A DNA stretch of 64,000 nt from an uncultured Rothia sp. (GCA_946221065.1 CAMIIO010000008.1:62001-126000), one strand, 5' to 3'. Positions 27,182 through 35,535 are shown, numbered from the stretch's first letter. Notes: generated by a model not told the origin, from the sequence alone. A program made the numbers and translations.

Positions 27182-27628
27182 TCACTGCGGATCTGCATGA
27201 TCGTACTTACCTACGTTTTTCCCCAAGAACTTTTCGCTAATAGTGAGTAAGGCTGCACCGGTCAGAATCAAGGTATTGATACCCCACTCGGGAAGTGCAT
27301 CTCCCCATAGAAAGAGTGAGCCGATAGAAAGGGCTCCTACACCGTTAATGACCGCGCATAAAATATTCTTGGATTTTACGGTGAGATCGGGATAAGCTCA
27401 CTTTTCAGAATCCTTCGTGAAACCACTGATTACCATGAAGAGAGCCATCAGGAGTAGGCTCAGCGCAATATTGCCTCCTGTCGCAAGGTGAGCAATAAAA
27501 ACCACCGGCGGTAGTGTTGAAATAAGTGCCTTTCCCCAGGTTGTGCCGTTGACGAGCGGCCCCGAAGGATTCGTTGGAGCGCCAGGGTCTTCAAGCTCAT
27601 AAACTTTAGGTAATTCTGCTGGTGTCAT
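27182..27628 (-). pseudogene. Fourth four-helix membrane paralogue, interrupted by an in-frame TGA
   Basis: Starts at ATG 27628 (AAGGAT 9 nt upstream). The frame stops after 76 residues at TGA 27398-27400 (…TKDSEK). Without a frame change the DNA then continues open for 71 more codons (AYPDLTVKSKN, then two more hydrophobic helices, ending KYDHADPQ) to TGA 27182-27184. Reading through gives 148 codons with the same plan as the three upstream genes (153-155 residues): a G-x-x-W motif (NGTTW), helices 1-2, a charged linker, helices 3-4. The stop falls exactly in the linker. I read this as a nonsense-mutated copy; a two-helix short product of 76 residues could still be made. Confidence 0.65.
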
Positions 27629-27632
27629 GGTG

Positions 27633-28094
27633 CTAGATCCTTCCAGCAAACGGTTCGAGGGGCTCCTTGTAGCGGTAGGGCGCCGTAAATTTATACGTTA
27701 AGGCGATGACGGGAGAAACCACCGCTAACAGCAGAGGAGTAGTAACGCCGTCGGCTATGACCGCCATAAAAATTATCAGCGCGGTTACCAGCAGAAGTAG
27801 CGTATAGAACGCTATGGTTTTCTGTGGGTTGGTTGCCTTACGGTCATAGTCTCTGTAATTGAATTGACCGCGTATGCCCTGAAAAATCCAGAGGCAGGGA
27901 AGCCATATAAGTATCCAGGGGAAATCGTAGGTATTCCAGAAAAATACGGGAGTAAGGAGAAATACACCCATCACCACGGTATCCAGCCACGGAGTCCCCG
28001 AGCGTAGCACGTATTCAAAGTGCCGGCCACGCACAGGCTTTTTATCAGGGAAGTCGATGGTAGTTTCCGGAGATTGCTGTGCGGGGGTAGTCAT
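27633..28094 (-). CDS. Four-helix membrane protein, tandem paralogue 3
   Basis: 153 residues. Polar N-tail, then RSGTPW and helix 1 (TVVMGVFLLTPVFFW), helix 2 (WILIWLPCLWIF), a basic linker (GQFNYRDYDRKATNPQKT), helix 3, helix 4, and a charged C-tail. Lies 6 nt after the previous gene and 4 nt before the next in a tight minus-strand operon. No family recognised. The G-(A/T)-P-W motif before helix 1 and the 2+2 helix plan are shared with its neighbours. Confidence 0.7.
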   Translation of the reverse strand: MTTPAQQSPETTIDFPDKKPVRGRHFEYVLRSGTPWLDTVVMGVFLLTPVFFWNTYDFPWILIWLPCLWIFQGIRGQFNYRDYDRKATNPQKTIAFYTLLLLVTALIIFMAVIADGVTTPLLLAVVSPVIALTYKFTAPYRYKEPLEPFAGRI

Positions 28095-28100
28095 GACTTC

Positions 28101-28562
28101 TTACTTCCTTTGAGGGGATGATTGGTAATCTTCAATCTTGCGGAACCTAGGCGAGAGAAAACGTTCGTTCACTAGTGCAATTATAAAGAGTGCAACTAAA
28201 CTAAGAATGGTTTCTGCCGTGTGAGGGTTCGCGGAGCTAGAGGGCGCATAACGGTTCACTACAAAAAACATGAAAACCAACAAGAAAGCAATCACGCCGA
28301 AATAGCTTAGGGTTTTAGCGCGCCGAGTGCGAATTACGGCGTGCTCTGGATTCTTGCTACGGATGTGCATACTCCAGAAAACTACGCCGAGAACCAAGAG
28401 CATGACCAACCCGTTTGCATTAACTATCAACAGCCAGGTCACTAGGGTGAGATACCCCGCATACAAAGCAGCATAAGCCCAAGGGGCGCCGTTAACCCGC
28501 TCATGCGTGGGGACGAACCGGTCGGCGTCCTTATGCTGAACAAGTATGTTTTGGCTTGTCAT
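28101..28562 (-). CDS. Four-helix membrane protein, tandem paralogue 2
   Basis: 153 residues from ATG 28562, 5 nt after the preceding stop; an in-frame extension to 28610 would overlap that gene and is rejected. N-tail, NGAPWAY, helices 1-2 (LYAGYLTLVTWLLIV, GLVMLLVLGVVFW), basic linker (IRSKNPEHAVIRTRRAKT), helices 3-4, polar tail. Same design as paralogues 1 and 3. Function unknown. Confidence 0.7.
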   Translation of the reverse strand: MTSQNILVQHKDADRFVPTHERVNGAPWAYAALYAGYLTLVTWLLIVNANGLVMLLVLGVVFWSMHIRSKNPEHAVIRTRRAKTLSYFGVIAFLLVFMFFVVNRYAPSSSANPHTAETILSLVALFIIALVNERFLSPRFRKIEDYQSSPQRK

Positions 28563-28567
28563 GGGTC

Positions 28568-29035
28568 TTATTGTACGTGAGGGGCAAAACCGCCGGTAGG
28601 GTAGCGCCACGGCATCAGCTGACGGGAGTAATACAGGGTGAGTGCAAAGACGACGGCGCTCGCAATCACCGTGATAAGCATTGAGCCCTGGATAACCACA
28701 CTGGGAATAATCACCACGCCCACTATGATCGTCACGAACACCATGCCCTGAGTGGATGACTTGGGGAGTGTGCCGCGGTCATTGTAGGGCGAAAAATTCA
28801 TGGGATCTAACCGAGGGGTGATCGTAAACCAGGCAGCAGTGATGAGTATAACTGCAATCACCCCTGGAAACCCCCAGGATATGCATAGAGTGAGTGCCGC
28901 TGTTGTAACCGCGTTTGTGAGCGCATACTTCCACGGGGCACCAGGACGTTCCTCATATTCCACGCCGTCAAAGTAACCGATACGTTTTTTACTGGTATCC
29001 TCGGGCGTTTCGGATCCGGGGTAGTAGGTTTCCAT
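28568..29035 (-). CDS. Four-helix membrane protein, tandem paralogue 1
   Basis: 155 residues from ATG 29035 (GAAAGA upstream); ATG 29056 is an alternative start. Acidic N-tail, RPGAPWKY, helices 1-2, linker (RLDPMNFSPYNDRGTLPK), helices 3-4, short tail. First gene of the operon of four. A TACAAT -10 box (29079-29084) and the 59-bp hairpin element 29103-29161 lie upstream. No homologue recognised; the four copies probably arose by tandem duplication and may assemble together (inference). Confidence 0.65.
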   Translation of the reverse strand: METYYPGSETPEDTSKKRIGYFDGVEYEERPGAPWKYALTNAVTTAALTLCISWGFPGVIAVILITAAWFTITPRLDPMNFSPYNDRGTLPKSSTQGMVFVTIIVGVVIIPSVVIQGSMLITVIASAVVFALTLYYSRQLMPWRYPTGGFAPHVQ

Positions 29036-29078
29036 GGTTCTTGATTCTTTCGCCATTGAAGTGAATCTGTACTTAGTC

Positions 29079-29084
29079 ATTGTA
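29079..29084 (-). promoter_or_regulatory. -10 candidate of the membrane-protein operon
   Basis: TACAAT on the minus strand, 43 nt before ATG 29035 and 19 nt after the end of the 59-bp element, whose edge would then coincide with the -35 region. Confidence 0.35.
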
Positions 29085-29100
29085 TCAACGGGGTATTTTT

Positions 29101-29163
29101 GAAGGTTTGTGTATTTAACGGTTAGAACCCCCGCAGTTATCGCCTTTAAATACACAAACCTTC
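29101..29163 (-). repeat. 59-bp hairpin element, copy 1
   Basis: Inverted repeat with perfect 18-bp arms (29101-29118 / 29146-29163) and a 27-nt loop. Positions 29103-29161 match 30180-30238 at 50 of 59 bases with no gaps, in the same orientation. It lies upstream of the four-gene operon and its right arm covers the stop codon of the DUF559-like gene (29162-29164). Confidence 0.8.
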
Positions 29164-30091
29164 ATTCCTCATCGACGGCACGTAAAACTTTTTCTACCGC
29201 CCGCGGAATAACCTGCCCCTGAAAATGCACCAAAGCATAGAGATCCGAAGCAAAAACCCTAACTTCCTTCCAACCAAATTTTTCAGTGCGAACCCGACGG
29301 GCTTCATCGCGCTGTACCTGGCGAATATCACCGTGATGAGCGCCCTCATACTGAATACTGATTTTCCTTTCCACATCTGCAAGATCAGGTTCACAAATAT
29401 AGTTTCCCTGCTCATCTCGAATGACGGGATTAGCAGCAAGTCCCGTTATACCGTGGGAAGCTAGCACTAATCGCAGCTCGGTTTCCTGGTGGGAATCAGA
29501 GCCCACAACTGCGTGCTTTAGAGCCTCTAAACATTTCTTTTTCCCTCGATGAAATTTTTTGACGGAAAGATAATTGAGTAATTCTTCTTTCTGAATGAGC
29601 GGGCCTTGGGGTAAAAATTTGGTGCGATGATAGGCGAAAAGTCCGTCTGCCACGCACACTAATTCCCGAGGGGAAAGCAGTAGCCCCAAATCTAGGAATG
29701 TCCGTTGAACGGTGGTGATGTTATATCCGTTGATATGTCGATACTCAGAAGTGTCTATTGCGCTTCGTAGATGAACTATGCCGGGGCGTCTGATTTGCTG
29801 GTGGGCGGTGGTGTGAAAGTACAGCGTTTGATGTGCGTCCCAGCCGGATGGAATGCGCATACCCTGGATTTTTGCGGCGGTGAGGGAAGAAACTACCGCG
29901 TGTGGCATGCTTCGGGTAATGGCTATAGCGCGTTCTGTATAGCTGGGGGTCACGTTTTTGTGTTGGTACACCCCGCGGGTGGTGAGTTTGAGACCCTTGC
30001 GTTTGAGCTGAGAGGCGGTGAATCCATGTTGCAGAGCTTCCTCGCGGGTGAAAATTGGTGGGAAATCATTGAGTTTGTGCGGTCTAGTCAT
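29162..30091 (-). CDS. AbiEi-like winged-helix / DUF559 nuclease-fold protein
   Basis: 309 residues from ATG 30091; the open frame runs further upstream, but through the repeat element. N-terminal 50 residues (FTREEALQHGFTASQLKRKG, then TRGVYQ) resemble the winged helix of AbiEi-type antitoxin domains. The C-terminal 100 residues resemble DUF559/Vsr-like endonuclease folds: ETELRLVLASHGI, VIRDEQGNYICEPDLADVE with a catalytic-type Asp, then ISIQYEGAHH and VRVFASDLY. This Glu...Asp...Q-x-E pattern fits PD-(D/E)xK metal binding. Such proteins are common in actinobacteria with unknown roles. No toxin partner of the AbiEii type is adjacent; the nearest units are the membrane paralogues and pheA. 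Confidence 0.7.
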   Translation of the reverse strand: MTRPHKLNDFPPIFTREEALQHGFTASQLKRKGLKLTTRGVYQHKNVTPSYTERAIAITRSMPHAVVSSLTAAKIQGMRIPSGWDAHQTLYFHTTAHQQIRRPGIVHLRSAIDTSEYRHINGYNITTVQRTFLDLGLLLSPRELVCVADGLFAYHRTKFLPQGPLIQKEELLNYLSVKKFHRGKKKCLEALKHAVVGSDSHQETELRLVLASHGITGLAANPVIRDEQGNYICEPDLADVERKISIQYEGAHHGDIRQVQRDEARRVRTEKFGWKEVRVFASDLYALVHFQGQVIPRAVEKVLRAVDEE

Positions 30092-30179
30092 GGTCTTATG
30101 GTGCAGGGTTGAGTGCTGGAATTTCCAATTTTTAATAAGATGTGACCACCGCGAGGCTGTGGATAACTCTGCTGGGGAA

Positions 30180-30238
30180 AGGTTTGTGCGCTTAAAGGTC
30201 AAAACCGGGGCAGTTATCGCCTTTAAATACACAAACCT
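30180..30238 (-). repeat. 59-bp hairpin element, copy 2
   Basis: Arms 30180-30198 and 30220-30238 (19 nt, three mismatches). 50 of 59 positions match copy 1, the right 29 bases being identical (GCAGTTATCGCC then the arm). It lies 89 nt upstream of the DUF559-like gene and 46 nt upstream of pheA, so it could influence both divergent promoters. Confidence 0.8.
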
Positions 30239-30271
30239 GAGACGCCCGCTGTCTCCTTGGCGCTCCTCACC

Positions 30272-30277
30272 TACACT
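30272..30277 (+). promoter_or_regulatory. -10 box of a probably leaderless pheA mRNA
   Basis: TACACT ends 7 nt before the pheA ATG and no Shine-Dalgarno sequence is present. The -35 region would lie about 10 nt after the edge of the 59-bp element. Confidence 0.6.
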
Positions 30278-30284
30278 GGTGTTC

Positions 30285-31229
30285 ATGCGCTATACCTTCC
30301 TTGGACCATCCGGAACCTTCACCGAGACGGCTCTGCTTGCCATCCCACAGGCAGTGGCAGGGGAGCGGTTTCCCTCCACTTCCGTTCCCGCCGCGCTCAA
30401 CGCCGTGCGTGACGGACGCGCGGACGCGGCGATGGTGCCTATCGAGAACTCGGTGGAAGGCGGGGTAACAGCAACCTTGGATTCGATTGCGCTGGACGAG
30501 TCCCTGCGGATTATTCACGAGGTGCTGGTGCCTATCCAATTTGTGTTAGTGGCTAAACGCGAGCTTGCCCCCGAGCAGATTACCGCCATTTCCACTCACT
30601 CTCATGCGTGGGCGCAGGTACGCACCTGGGCAGATGAGCGCATCCCCCACGCCGAGTACATTCCCGGCCAGTCCACGGCAGGGGCGGCGCTGGGGCTACT
30701 CACCGAAAACCCCAGCTATGACGCCGCAATCTGCGCGCCCGCCGTCGCCGTCGCTCACCCCGAGTTGAAGGTGCTGGAGGAAAATATTGGGGATAACAAG
30801 CAGGCGGTTACCCGCTTTGTGTTGGTGGCTAAGAACCCCGAAATTCCGCCGGCAACGGGCGCGGATAAGACCACGCTGGTGGTTCCACTACCGCAGGATC
30901 GCCCGGGTGCTCTGCTGGAACTTCTGGAGCAATTTTCGACGCGCGGTATTAATCTTTCGCGAATTGAGTCCCGCCCAACCGGCGCGTTTTTGGGTTCATA
31001 CTTTTTTTCGATTGACGCCGACGGGCACATTTTTGACGCGCGTGTTCGGGACGCCTTGCGCGGCTTGCACCGGGTGTCGCCGGGTACGAAGTTCTTGGGT
31101 TCGTACCCAAGGGCGGATGGTCAGCCTACTAACACGGATCCGATTCATCACGAGGATTCTTTTGACGCCGCGCGCGAGTGGGTGGAGTCCCTTTTCCCGA
31201 ACGGACGCCCGCCACACCTGCGTCACTAG
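30285..31229 (+). CDS. pheA: Prephenate dehydratase
   Basis: 314 residues from ATG 30285; the frame stays open upstream into the repeat element, but the family begins exactly at RYTFLGPSGTFTETAL. Catalytic domain with VPIENSVEGGVTATLD, SHSHAWAQVRTW and the C-terminal part of the domain DNKQAVTRFVLVA (Thr-Arg-Phe motif). An ACT regulatory domain follows (from about 205; GALLELLEQFSTRGINLSRI, then ESRPTGAFLGSYFFSIDADG), which binds phenylalanine. Converts prephenate to phenylpyruvate. Monofunctional, as usual in actinobacteria. Confidence 0.95.
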   Translation: MRYTFLGPSGTFTETALLAIPQAVAGERFPSTSVPAALNAVRDGRADAAMVPIENSVEGGVTATLDSIALDESLRIIHEVLVPIQFVLVAKRELAPEQITAISTHSHAWAQVRTWADERIPHAEYIPGQSTAGAALGLLTENPSYDAAICAPAVAVAHPELKVLEENIGDNKQAVTRFVLVAKNPEIPPATGADKTTLVVPLPQDRPGALLELLEQFSTRGINLSRIESRPTGAFLGSYFFSIDADGHIFDARVRDALRGLHRVSPGTKFLGSYPRADGQPTNTDPIHHEDSFDAAREWVESLFPNGRPPHLRH

Positions 31230-31307
31230 GGCGCGCCCGTGCTCAGGAAGCATCCAGAGCTGAACGAGCACTGCACCACCGCCGCTATGAGCGGTGAGAG
31301 ATAAACC

Positions 31308-32549
31308 CTAGCTAAACCACTTCTGCACCTTGGCGCGACGCTGCTCGGCACTATCCACAAACTCCTGCAAGAGTGTGTCCGTGGAGTCAATGAGTTGTTG
31401 CTGTAGCTTGGCTCGTGAGTCAATAATTTCCTGCGGAATCTCGGCAAGCGGGCGTAGCTTCACTCGGTCCTCTGGATACACGGCTACCTTGACGGCGGCA
31501 GGCAGTATGCGTGCCTCTAGCTTTACGGCGGGGTCCAGTACGTCGCCGTCCACTTCCACAGGCAGGGGCTTACCGTCAAAGTCCACGGTGACTTCCTTAC
31601 CCACGAACTGTTCCACCACCGGGCTACGGCGATCAAAGATCGTGGGGCCCAGCAGGAACCGGGCGAAGAGTCTGCCCCAGCCCACAACATTTCTCGGTGC
31701 CAGCAGGATTACTTCAAGTAGGCCGTCCTGCGCGGTGATAGTAGAGGCAAGCTTAATGCCGCCCTGTAGCTCACCGCAGTTAGCAATCAAAATAGAACGA
31801 ATCTTCCGTTCAAGCACGGTGTTCTGATCCAGCTGAATAGTTGCGTGGTGCCGGGCAGCAAAGGCGTTCTTAAACCCTGCCTGCACGTAAGCAATCCACC
31901 CGAGCTTTGCCTTCAGCTCCTCATTAGCGTCCGTCATCACCTGCGCATCAAATCCGGCGCCGCCCATCACCACAAAGCTGCGCACGGTTTCCTTGCCAGT
32001 CTCAGAGGTCATCGTGATGTGGACCATGTCGATTTTCTCAACGGTTCCATGAAGCGCCACGTTCACACAGGCGGCAAAATCCCAGTATTCCATGTGCAGA
32101 TTGCGGGCAAGCAGATTCCCGGTGCCCATCGGAACAATCCCCAGTGCGACGTCGGTTCCGGCAAGCGCCGAGGCAACCTCACGCACGGTGCCGTCCCCAC
32201 CAATGGCAATCACCAGATTCGCCCCGTTGCTCACAGCGTCTTTTGCCATGGTGTAGCCGTAGTCATCGGGCTGGGTTTCATAGAAGATGGGCTCGTCCCA
32301 GCCGGCTTCGGCAACCTGGTCACGCACGAGTTTGCAGCCGTAGCGGGCGTTCTTTTTGATGGGGTTGAATACTACCGCCACGCGCTTAGGCTCTGCCGGT
32401 TCGAGCATCACATGCCAGGGACGGTAGGTGGGAAAAATATCGGGTCGCTTTTGTTGCCCAGCTTTGAAAAGGAGCCAGGATCCCGCGGTGTAGGTGGCAC
32501 CGAGGGCTAGAGCACTAGCTAACACAATATTTTTCTTGGAAGTCTGCAT
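31308..32549 (-). CDS. Diacylglycerol/sphingosine kinase-like lipid kinase
   Basis: 413 residues. An N-terminal hydrophobic segment (IVLASALALGATYTAGSWLLF) likely anchors it in the membrane. The DAGK catalytic domain follows: VAVVFNPIKKNA, the nucleotide-binding IGGDGTVREVASAL, and GIVPMGTGNLLARNL. The C-terminal part (VDFDGKPLPVEVDGD) is the lipid-binding beta domain. Phosphorylates a lipid, perhaps diacylglycerol; true substrate unknown. Probably leaderless, with TAAGCT 7 nt before the ATG. Divergent from serS. Confidence 0.85.
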   Translation of the reverse strand: MQTSKKNIVLASALALGATYTAGSWLLFKAGQQKRPDIFPTYRPWHVMLEPAEPKRVAVVFNPIKKNARYGCKLVRDQVAEAGWDEPIFYETQPDDYGYTMAKDAVSNGANLVIAIGGDGTVREVASALAGTDVALGIVPMGTGNLLARNLHMEYWDFAACVNVALHGTVEKIDMVHITMTSETGKETVRSFVVMGGAGFDAQVMTDANEELKAKLGWIAYVQAGFKNAFAARHHATIQLDQNTVLERKIRSILIANCGELQGGIKLASTITAQDGLLEVILLAPRNVVGWGRLFARFLLGPTIFDRRSPVVEQFVGKEVTVDFDGKPLPVEVDGDVLDPAVKLEARILPAAVKVAVYPEDRVKLRPLAEIPQEIIDSRAKLQQQLIDSTDTLLQEFVDSAEQRRAKVQKWFS

Positions 32550-32556
32550 GTTGCCT

Positions 32557-32562
32557 AGCTTA
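32557..32562 (-). promoter_or_regulatory. -10 box of the lipid kinase gene
   Basis: TAAGCT on the minus strand, 7 nt before the ATG at 32549, with no ribosome site between them; fits leaderless expression. Confidence 0.5.
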
Positions 32563-32737
32563 CCTTGCCGTCCGCAATGTGCGCCGCCGTCCGACGTCGT
32601 TGAGCTAGTGACAACCCTCGCGCGGAAGGTGACCAGCCCGTGTCGTCATGACCGTTCTAGGGTGGTCCCGGCAACACAGACCGGTCACTTTCTCACTCCC
32701 TCAAGGCCCCACCTACCCGCTACGGGAACAAGTACGG

Positions 32738-32743
32738 TAAATT
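32738..32743 (+). promoter_or_regulatory. -10 box of a probably leaderless serS mRNA
   Basis: TAAATT ends 7 nt before GTG 32751. If this is the promoter, the structured DNA further upstream (32625-32692) is not transcribed. Confidence 0.5.
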
Positions 32744-32750
32744 TGTAGAC

Positions 32751-34061
32751 GTGATTGACATTAATCTTCTGCGCGAAAAACCCGAACTATTCCGTGAATC
32801 GCAGCGTGCACGCGGCGCTGACGTGAATCTGGTAGACCAGATCCTTGAAGCGGACTCCACCCGCCGCTCCAGCATCTCCGACTTTGAGAACCTGCGCGCC
32901 GAGCAAAAAGCTTTTGGTAAAAAGGTTGCCCAGGCTCAGGGCGAAGAAAAGCAGGCGCTGCTTGCCGAAGTTAAAGAACTCTCGCAACGCGTTGCCGCCG
33001 CCAAGGAAACTTCCGAAAAAGCCCAGGAAACCCAGGATGAGCTACTATCCAGCATGGAAAACCTCATCATCGACGGTATTCCCGCCGGCGGCGAAGACGA
33101 CTTCACCGTACTTAAAACCGTGGGCGAGCCCCGCGACTTCTCCGCAGAGGGCTTTGGACCGCGCGACCACCTAGAAATCGGTGAGCTCGTTGACGGCATC
33201 GACATGGCCCGCGGCGCCAAGGTTTCAGGCTCCCGCTTCTACTTCCTCAAAGGCCACGTAGCCCGCATGGAACAGGCGCTACTCACCATGGCGCTAGATC
33301 AGGCAACCGCCAACGGATTCACCATGATGACCACCCCCACCCTGGTTCGCCCCGAAACTATGAACGGCACCGGGTTCAACGTCAAGCACGACGACGAAAT
33401 CTACCGCCTTGAACGCGACGACCTCTACCTGGTAGGCACCTCAGAGGTGGCGCTCGCCGGCTACCACGCGGACGAAATCATTGACTTCTCCGACGGCCCC
33501 ATCAAGTACCTTGGTTGGTCCTCCTGCTACCGCCGCGAGGCAGGCTCAGCCGGTAAAGATACCCGCGGAATCATCCGCGTACACCAGTTCAACAAAGCGG
33601 AAATGTTCATCTACGCCGCCCAAGAGGACGCCGAAGCCCTGCACGAGCAAATGCTTGCCTGGGAAGAAGAAATGCTACAAAAGTGCGGGCTATCCTACCG
33701 TGTCATTGACACCGCCGCCGGCGATCTCGGTTCCTCCGCTGCCCGCAAGTTCGACTGCGAAGCGTGGGTTCCCACCCAGGACGCCTACCGCGAACTCACC
33801 TCCACCTCAAACTGCACCACCTACCAGGCACGCCGCCTCAATATCCGCGAGCGCCTTGCAGACACCACGGACGATAACGGCAAGGTCAAAAAGGGCGGCA
33901 CCCGCGCGGTAGCAACCCTTAACGGCACCCTGGCAACTACCCGCTGGCTGGTGGCAATCCTTGAAACTCACCAGAACCCTGACGGCTCGGTCAACGTGCC
34001 CGAGGCACTACAACCGTACATGGGCGGGCTAACGGTTATTCCGGTGGCAAAGAAGAAATAA
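32751..34061 (+). CDS. serS: Seryl-tRNA synthetase
   Basis: 436 residues, GTG start. N-terminal long helical hairpin (about 30-105) that grips the long arm of tRNA-Ser. Class II core: [14 protein letters not shown], motif 2 [19 protein letters not shown] with the catalytic Arg, and motif 3 [16 protein letters not shown]. Charges tRNA-Ser and tRNA-Sec with serine. Standard length. Adjacent pheA and lipid kinase genes are its usual actinobacterial neighbours. Confidence 0.97.
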   Translation: MIDINLLREKPELFRESQRARGADVNLVDQILEADSTRRSSISDFENLRAEQKAFGKKVAQAQGEEKQALLAEVKELSQRVAAAKETSEKAQETQDELLSSMENLIIDGIPAGGEDDFTVLKTVGEPRDFSAEGFGPRDHLEIGELVDGIDMARGAKVSGSRFYFLKGHVARMEQALLTMALDQATANGFTMMTTPTLVRPETMNGTGFNVKHDDEIYRLERDDLYLVGTSEVALAGYHADEIIDFSDGPIKYLGWSSCYRREAGSAGKDTRGIIRVHQFNKAEMFIYAAQEDAEALHEQMLAWEEEMLQKCGLSYRVIDTAAGDLGSSAARKFDCEAWVPTQDAYRELTSTSNCTTYQARRLNIRERLADTTDDNGKVKKGGTRAVATLNGTLATTRWLVAILETHQNPDGSVNVPEALQPYMGGLTVIPVAKKK

Positions 34062-34134
34062 CTCTCTATACCCCCAGGGCACAGGAGCCTAGAGGCTTTG
34101 CGCTCGCGGGGGATAGCAGCATAAACCATAGCAA

Positions 34135-34167
34135 AAGGGGAGCGACCCAATCTGAGTCGCTCCCCTT
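34135..34167. terminator. Terminator between serS and the flavohemoglobin gene
   Basis: 12-bp stem AAGGGGAGCGAC (34135-34146) / GTCGCTCCCCTT (34156-34167) with a 9-nt loop, between converging genes. Likely serves serS and perhaps the minus-strand gene. Confidence 0.8.
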
Positions 34168-34242
34168 CACTTATGCTCTCAACCCGGTAAACGTGGGCAC
34201 GCGCAGCTAGCGGCACCGCCCGGCGTCGTCGAACACTACCGC

Positions 34243-35445
34243 CTAGTAGCGTCTACGGTGCATGGCGCGACGTGTACCCTGGTGCATGAGTTCGTCGGCG
34301 CCAAAAATCTCATACTGAATATTCCTACCCGGTACGCCGCCATTAATGAGCTTGGAGCGCGCGTTCTGCATGAAGGTGATCGATCCGCACATAAATGCGA
34401 AAGAGCCGGGGATTACTTCGATTTTGCGCATGTTGAGATCGCCGGTGAAGGTGCCTTCGTCGGGAGCTTCAAGGAAAGAAATAACCTTACCGTTTTCTAG
34501 GCCTTCTACCATGTTCACGTATTCTTCGCGCAGGGGCCATGTTTCCAGAGACTTATCACGGTGTACCGCAATAACGGTGCGCTTAGGGTCTGTGACGGCA
34601 ATGCGGTGTACATAAGAGAGCGCGGGGGCAATGCCAATGCCGCTGGTGAAGATGTAGAGCGGGCGGTGTAGCGTGGAGTCGGTTTTGTCTGCGGTAACAT
34701 CGCCGTAGGGGTTAGAAATATCAACAATATCGCCGATTTCTAGCTCTTTGAGGCGGGGAGAAATCTCGCCGTCAGCAAGAACCTTCACGGCGATGCGACG
34801 CTCATTCGCCTTGCTGGGGAGCAAGGAGAACTGGCGGGGCTGACGTAGCCCATCGGTAGTTTTGGTGACAATGCTGATGTATTGACCGGCGAGTGCCTTA
34901 GTCATGGGGGTTCCATCGGCGGCTTCAAAGGTCATATCCAGCACGTCTTTACCGGTTTCTTCGCACTTAATGAGCTTGAAGGGGGCAAAGTGCTGGTTAT
35001 TTGCCTGAATATTGTAGAGGCCGTCTTCTAGCTTGATGAGAACATCTGCCATCAACCAGTACACTTCGGTCCAGGCTTCTTCAAATTCGGGAGTGTAGTC
35101 GTCTCCGAAATCTTCTTTAATGGCTTCGAAAAGGTACTTATAGACCGTTTCGTATTCATGACGAGGCACACCAAGCGAAGCGTGCTTGTGCGCTACGCGA
35201 AGCAGGATTTCGTCGGGGTAATCATCCGGGTTTGCCAGAATATAGTTGGCGAAGAACGGGATGGAGGCGGCCAGCGCTCGGGGCTGTTTACCTTTGATTT
35301 GATCGACGCGGGAGAACATGCCGTCAAGCAGGTCAGTGCGCTCGCTTAGCATACGGTCATAGAACTTAGGCGTAATCTCGTTGATACGTTCTTGTAAGTC
35401 AGGAAGAGTGGCCTCAACGATGGGGCGTGATTTATCAGATAGCAA
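34243..35445 (-). CDS. hmp: Flavohemoprotein (nitric oxide dioxygenase)
   Basis: 400 residues, TTG start with GGAG 9 nt upstream. Globin domain 1-140 with distal Tyr29 (KFYDRML), Gln54 (KGKQPRAL) and proximal His88 (AHKHASLG), the residues used for O2 and NO chemistry in Hmp. FAD-binding domain about 150-260 (RQFSLLP, YGDV), then an NAD(P)-binding domain (TSGIGIAPALSYVH, FMCGSITFM). Oxidises NO to nitrate, protecting against nitrosative stress. The C-terminal HRRRY tail after YEIFGADE is a small extension. It lies with the next minus-strand gene inside an otherwise conserved serS-HAD neighbourhood. Confidence 0.93.
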   Translation of the reverse strand: MLSDKSRPIVEATLPDLQERINEITPKFYDRMLSERTDLLDGMFSRVDQIKGKQPRALAASIPFFANYILANPDDYPDEILLRVAHKHASLGVPRHEYETVYKYLFEAIKEDFGDDYTPEFEEAWTEVYWLMADVLIKLEDGLYNIQANNQHFAPFKLIKCEETGKDVLDMTFEAADGTPMTKALAGQYISIVTKTTDGLRQPRQFSLLPSKANERRIAVKVLADGEISPRLKELEIGDIVDISNPYGDVTADKTDSTLHRPLYIFTSGIGIAPALSYVHRIAVTDPKRTVIAVHRDKSLETWPLREEYVNMVEGLENGKVISFLEAPDEGTFTGDLNMRKIEVIPGSFAFMCGSITFMQNARSKLINGGVPGRNIQYEIFGADELMHQGTRRAMHRRRY

Positions 35446-35515
35446 TGTAGTAACTCCAGTTTGCGAACTGCGGGGCCTATCGCAGATCTCTAAAACGGTC
35501 GGTGGTGCGGTGCGG

Positions 35516-35535
35516 TTTTGCGCGTGTACGCAAAA
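35516..35535. promoter_or_regulatory. Inverted repeat upstream of hmp
   Basis: TTTTGCG-CGTGTA-CGCAAAA, a perfect 7-bp inverted repeat 71 nt before the hmp start. It could be an operator for a stress regulator; no known consensus was matched. Confidence 0.35.

Noticed and set aside
29101..30238. The 59-bp elements as CRISPR repeats
   Set aside because: Only two copies, more than 1 kb apart, with genes rather than spacers between them.
29162..30286. 374-residue start for the DUF559-like protein
   Set aside because: The extra 65 residues are translated from the 59-bp repeat and the pheA promoter; ATG 30091 begins the recognisable domain.
31845..32510. 221-codon plus-strand frame opposite the lipid kinase gene
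   Set aside because: Shadow of a gene with clear GGDGT kinase motifs on the other strand.
32625..32692. T-box-like leader before serS: AGGGTGGTCCCGGC resembles the AGGGUGGNACCGCG antiterminator core and is enclosed by a 10-bp helix
   Set aside because: The base after TGG would be T rather than the C expected for tRNA-Ser, there is no recognisable specifier stem, and a -10 box lies 7 nt before the serS GTG, so this DNA is probably not transcribed with serS.
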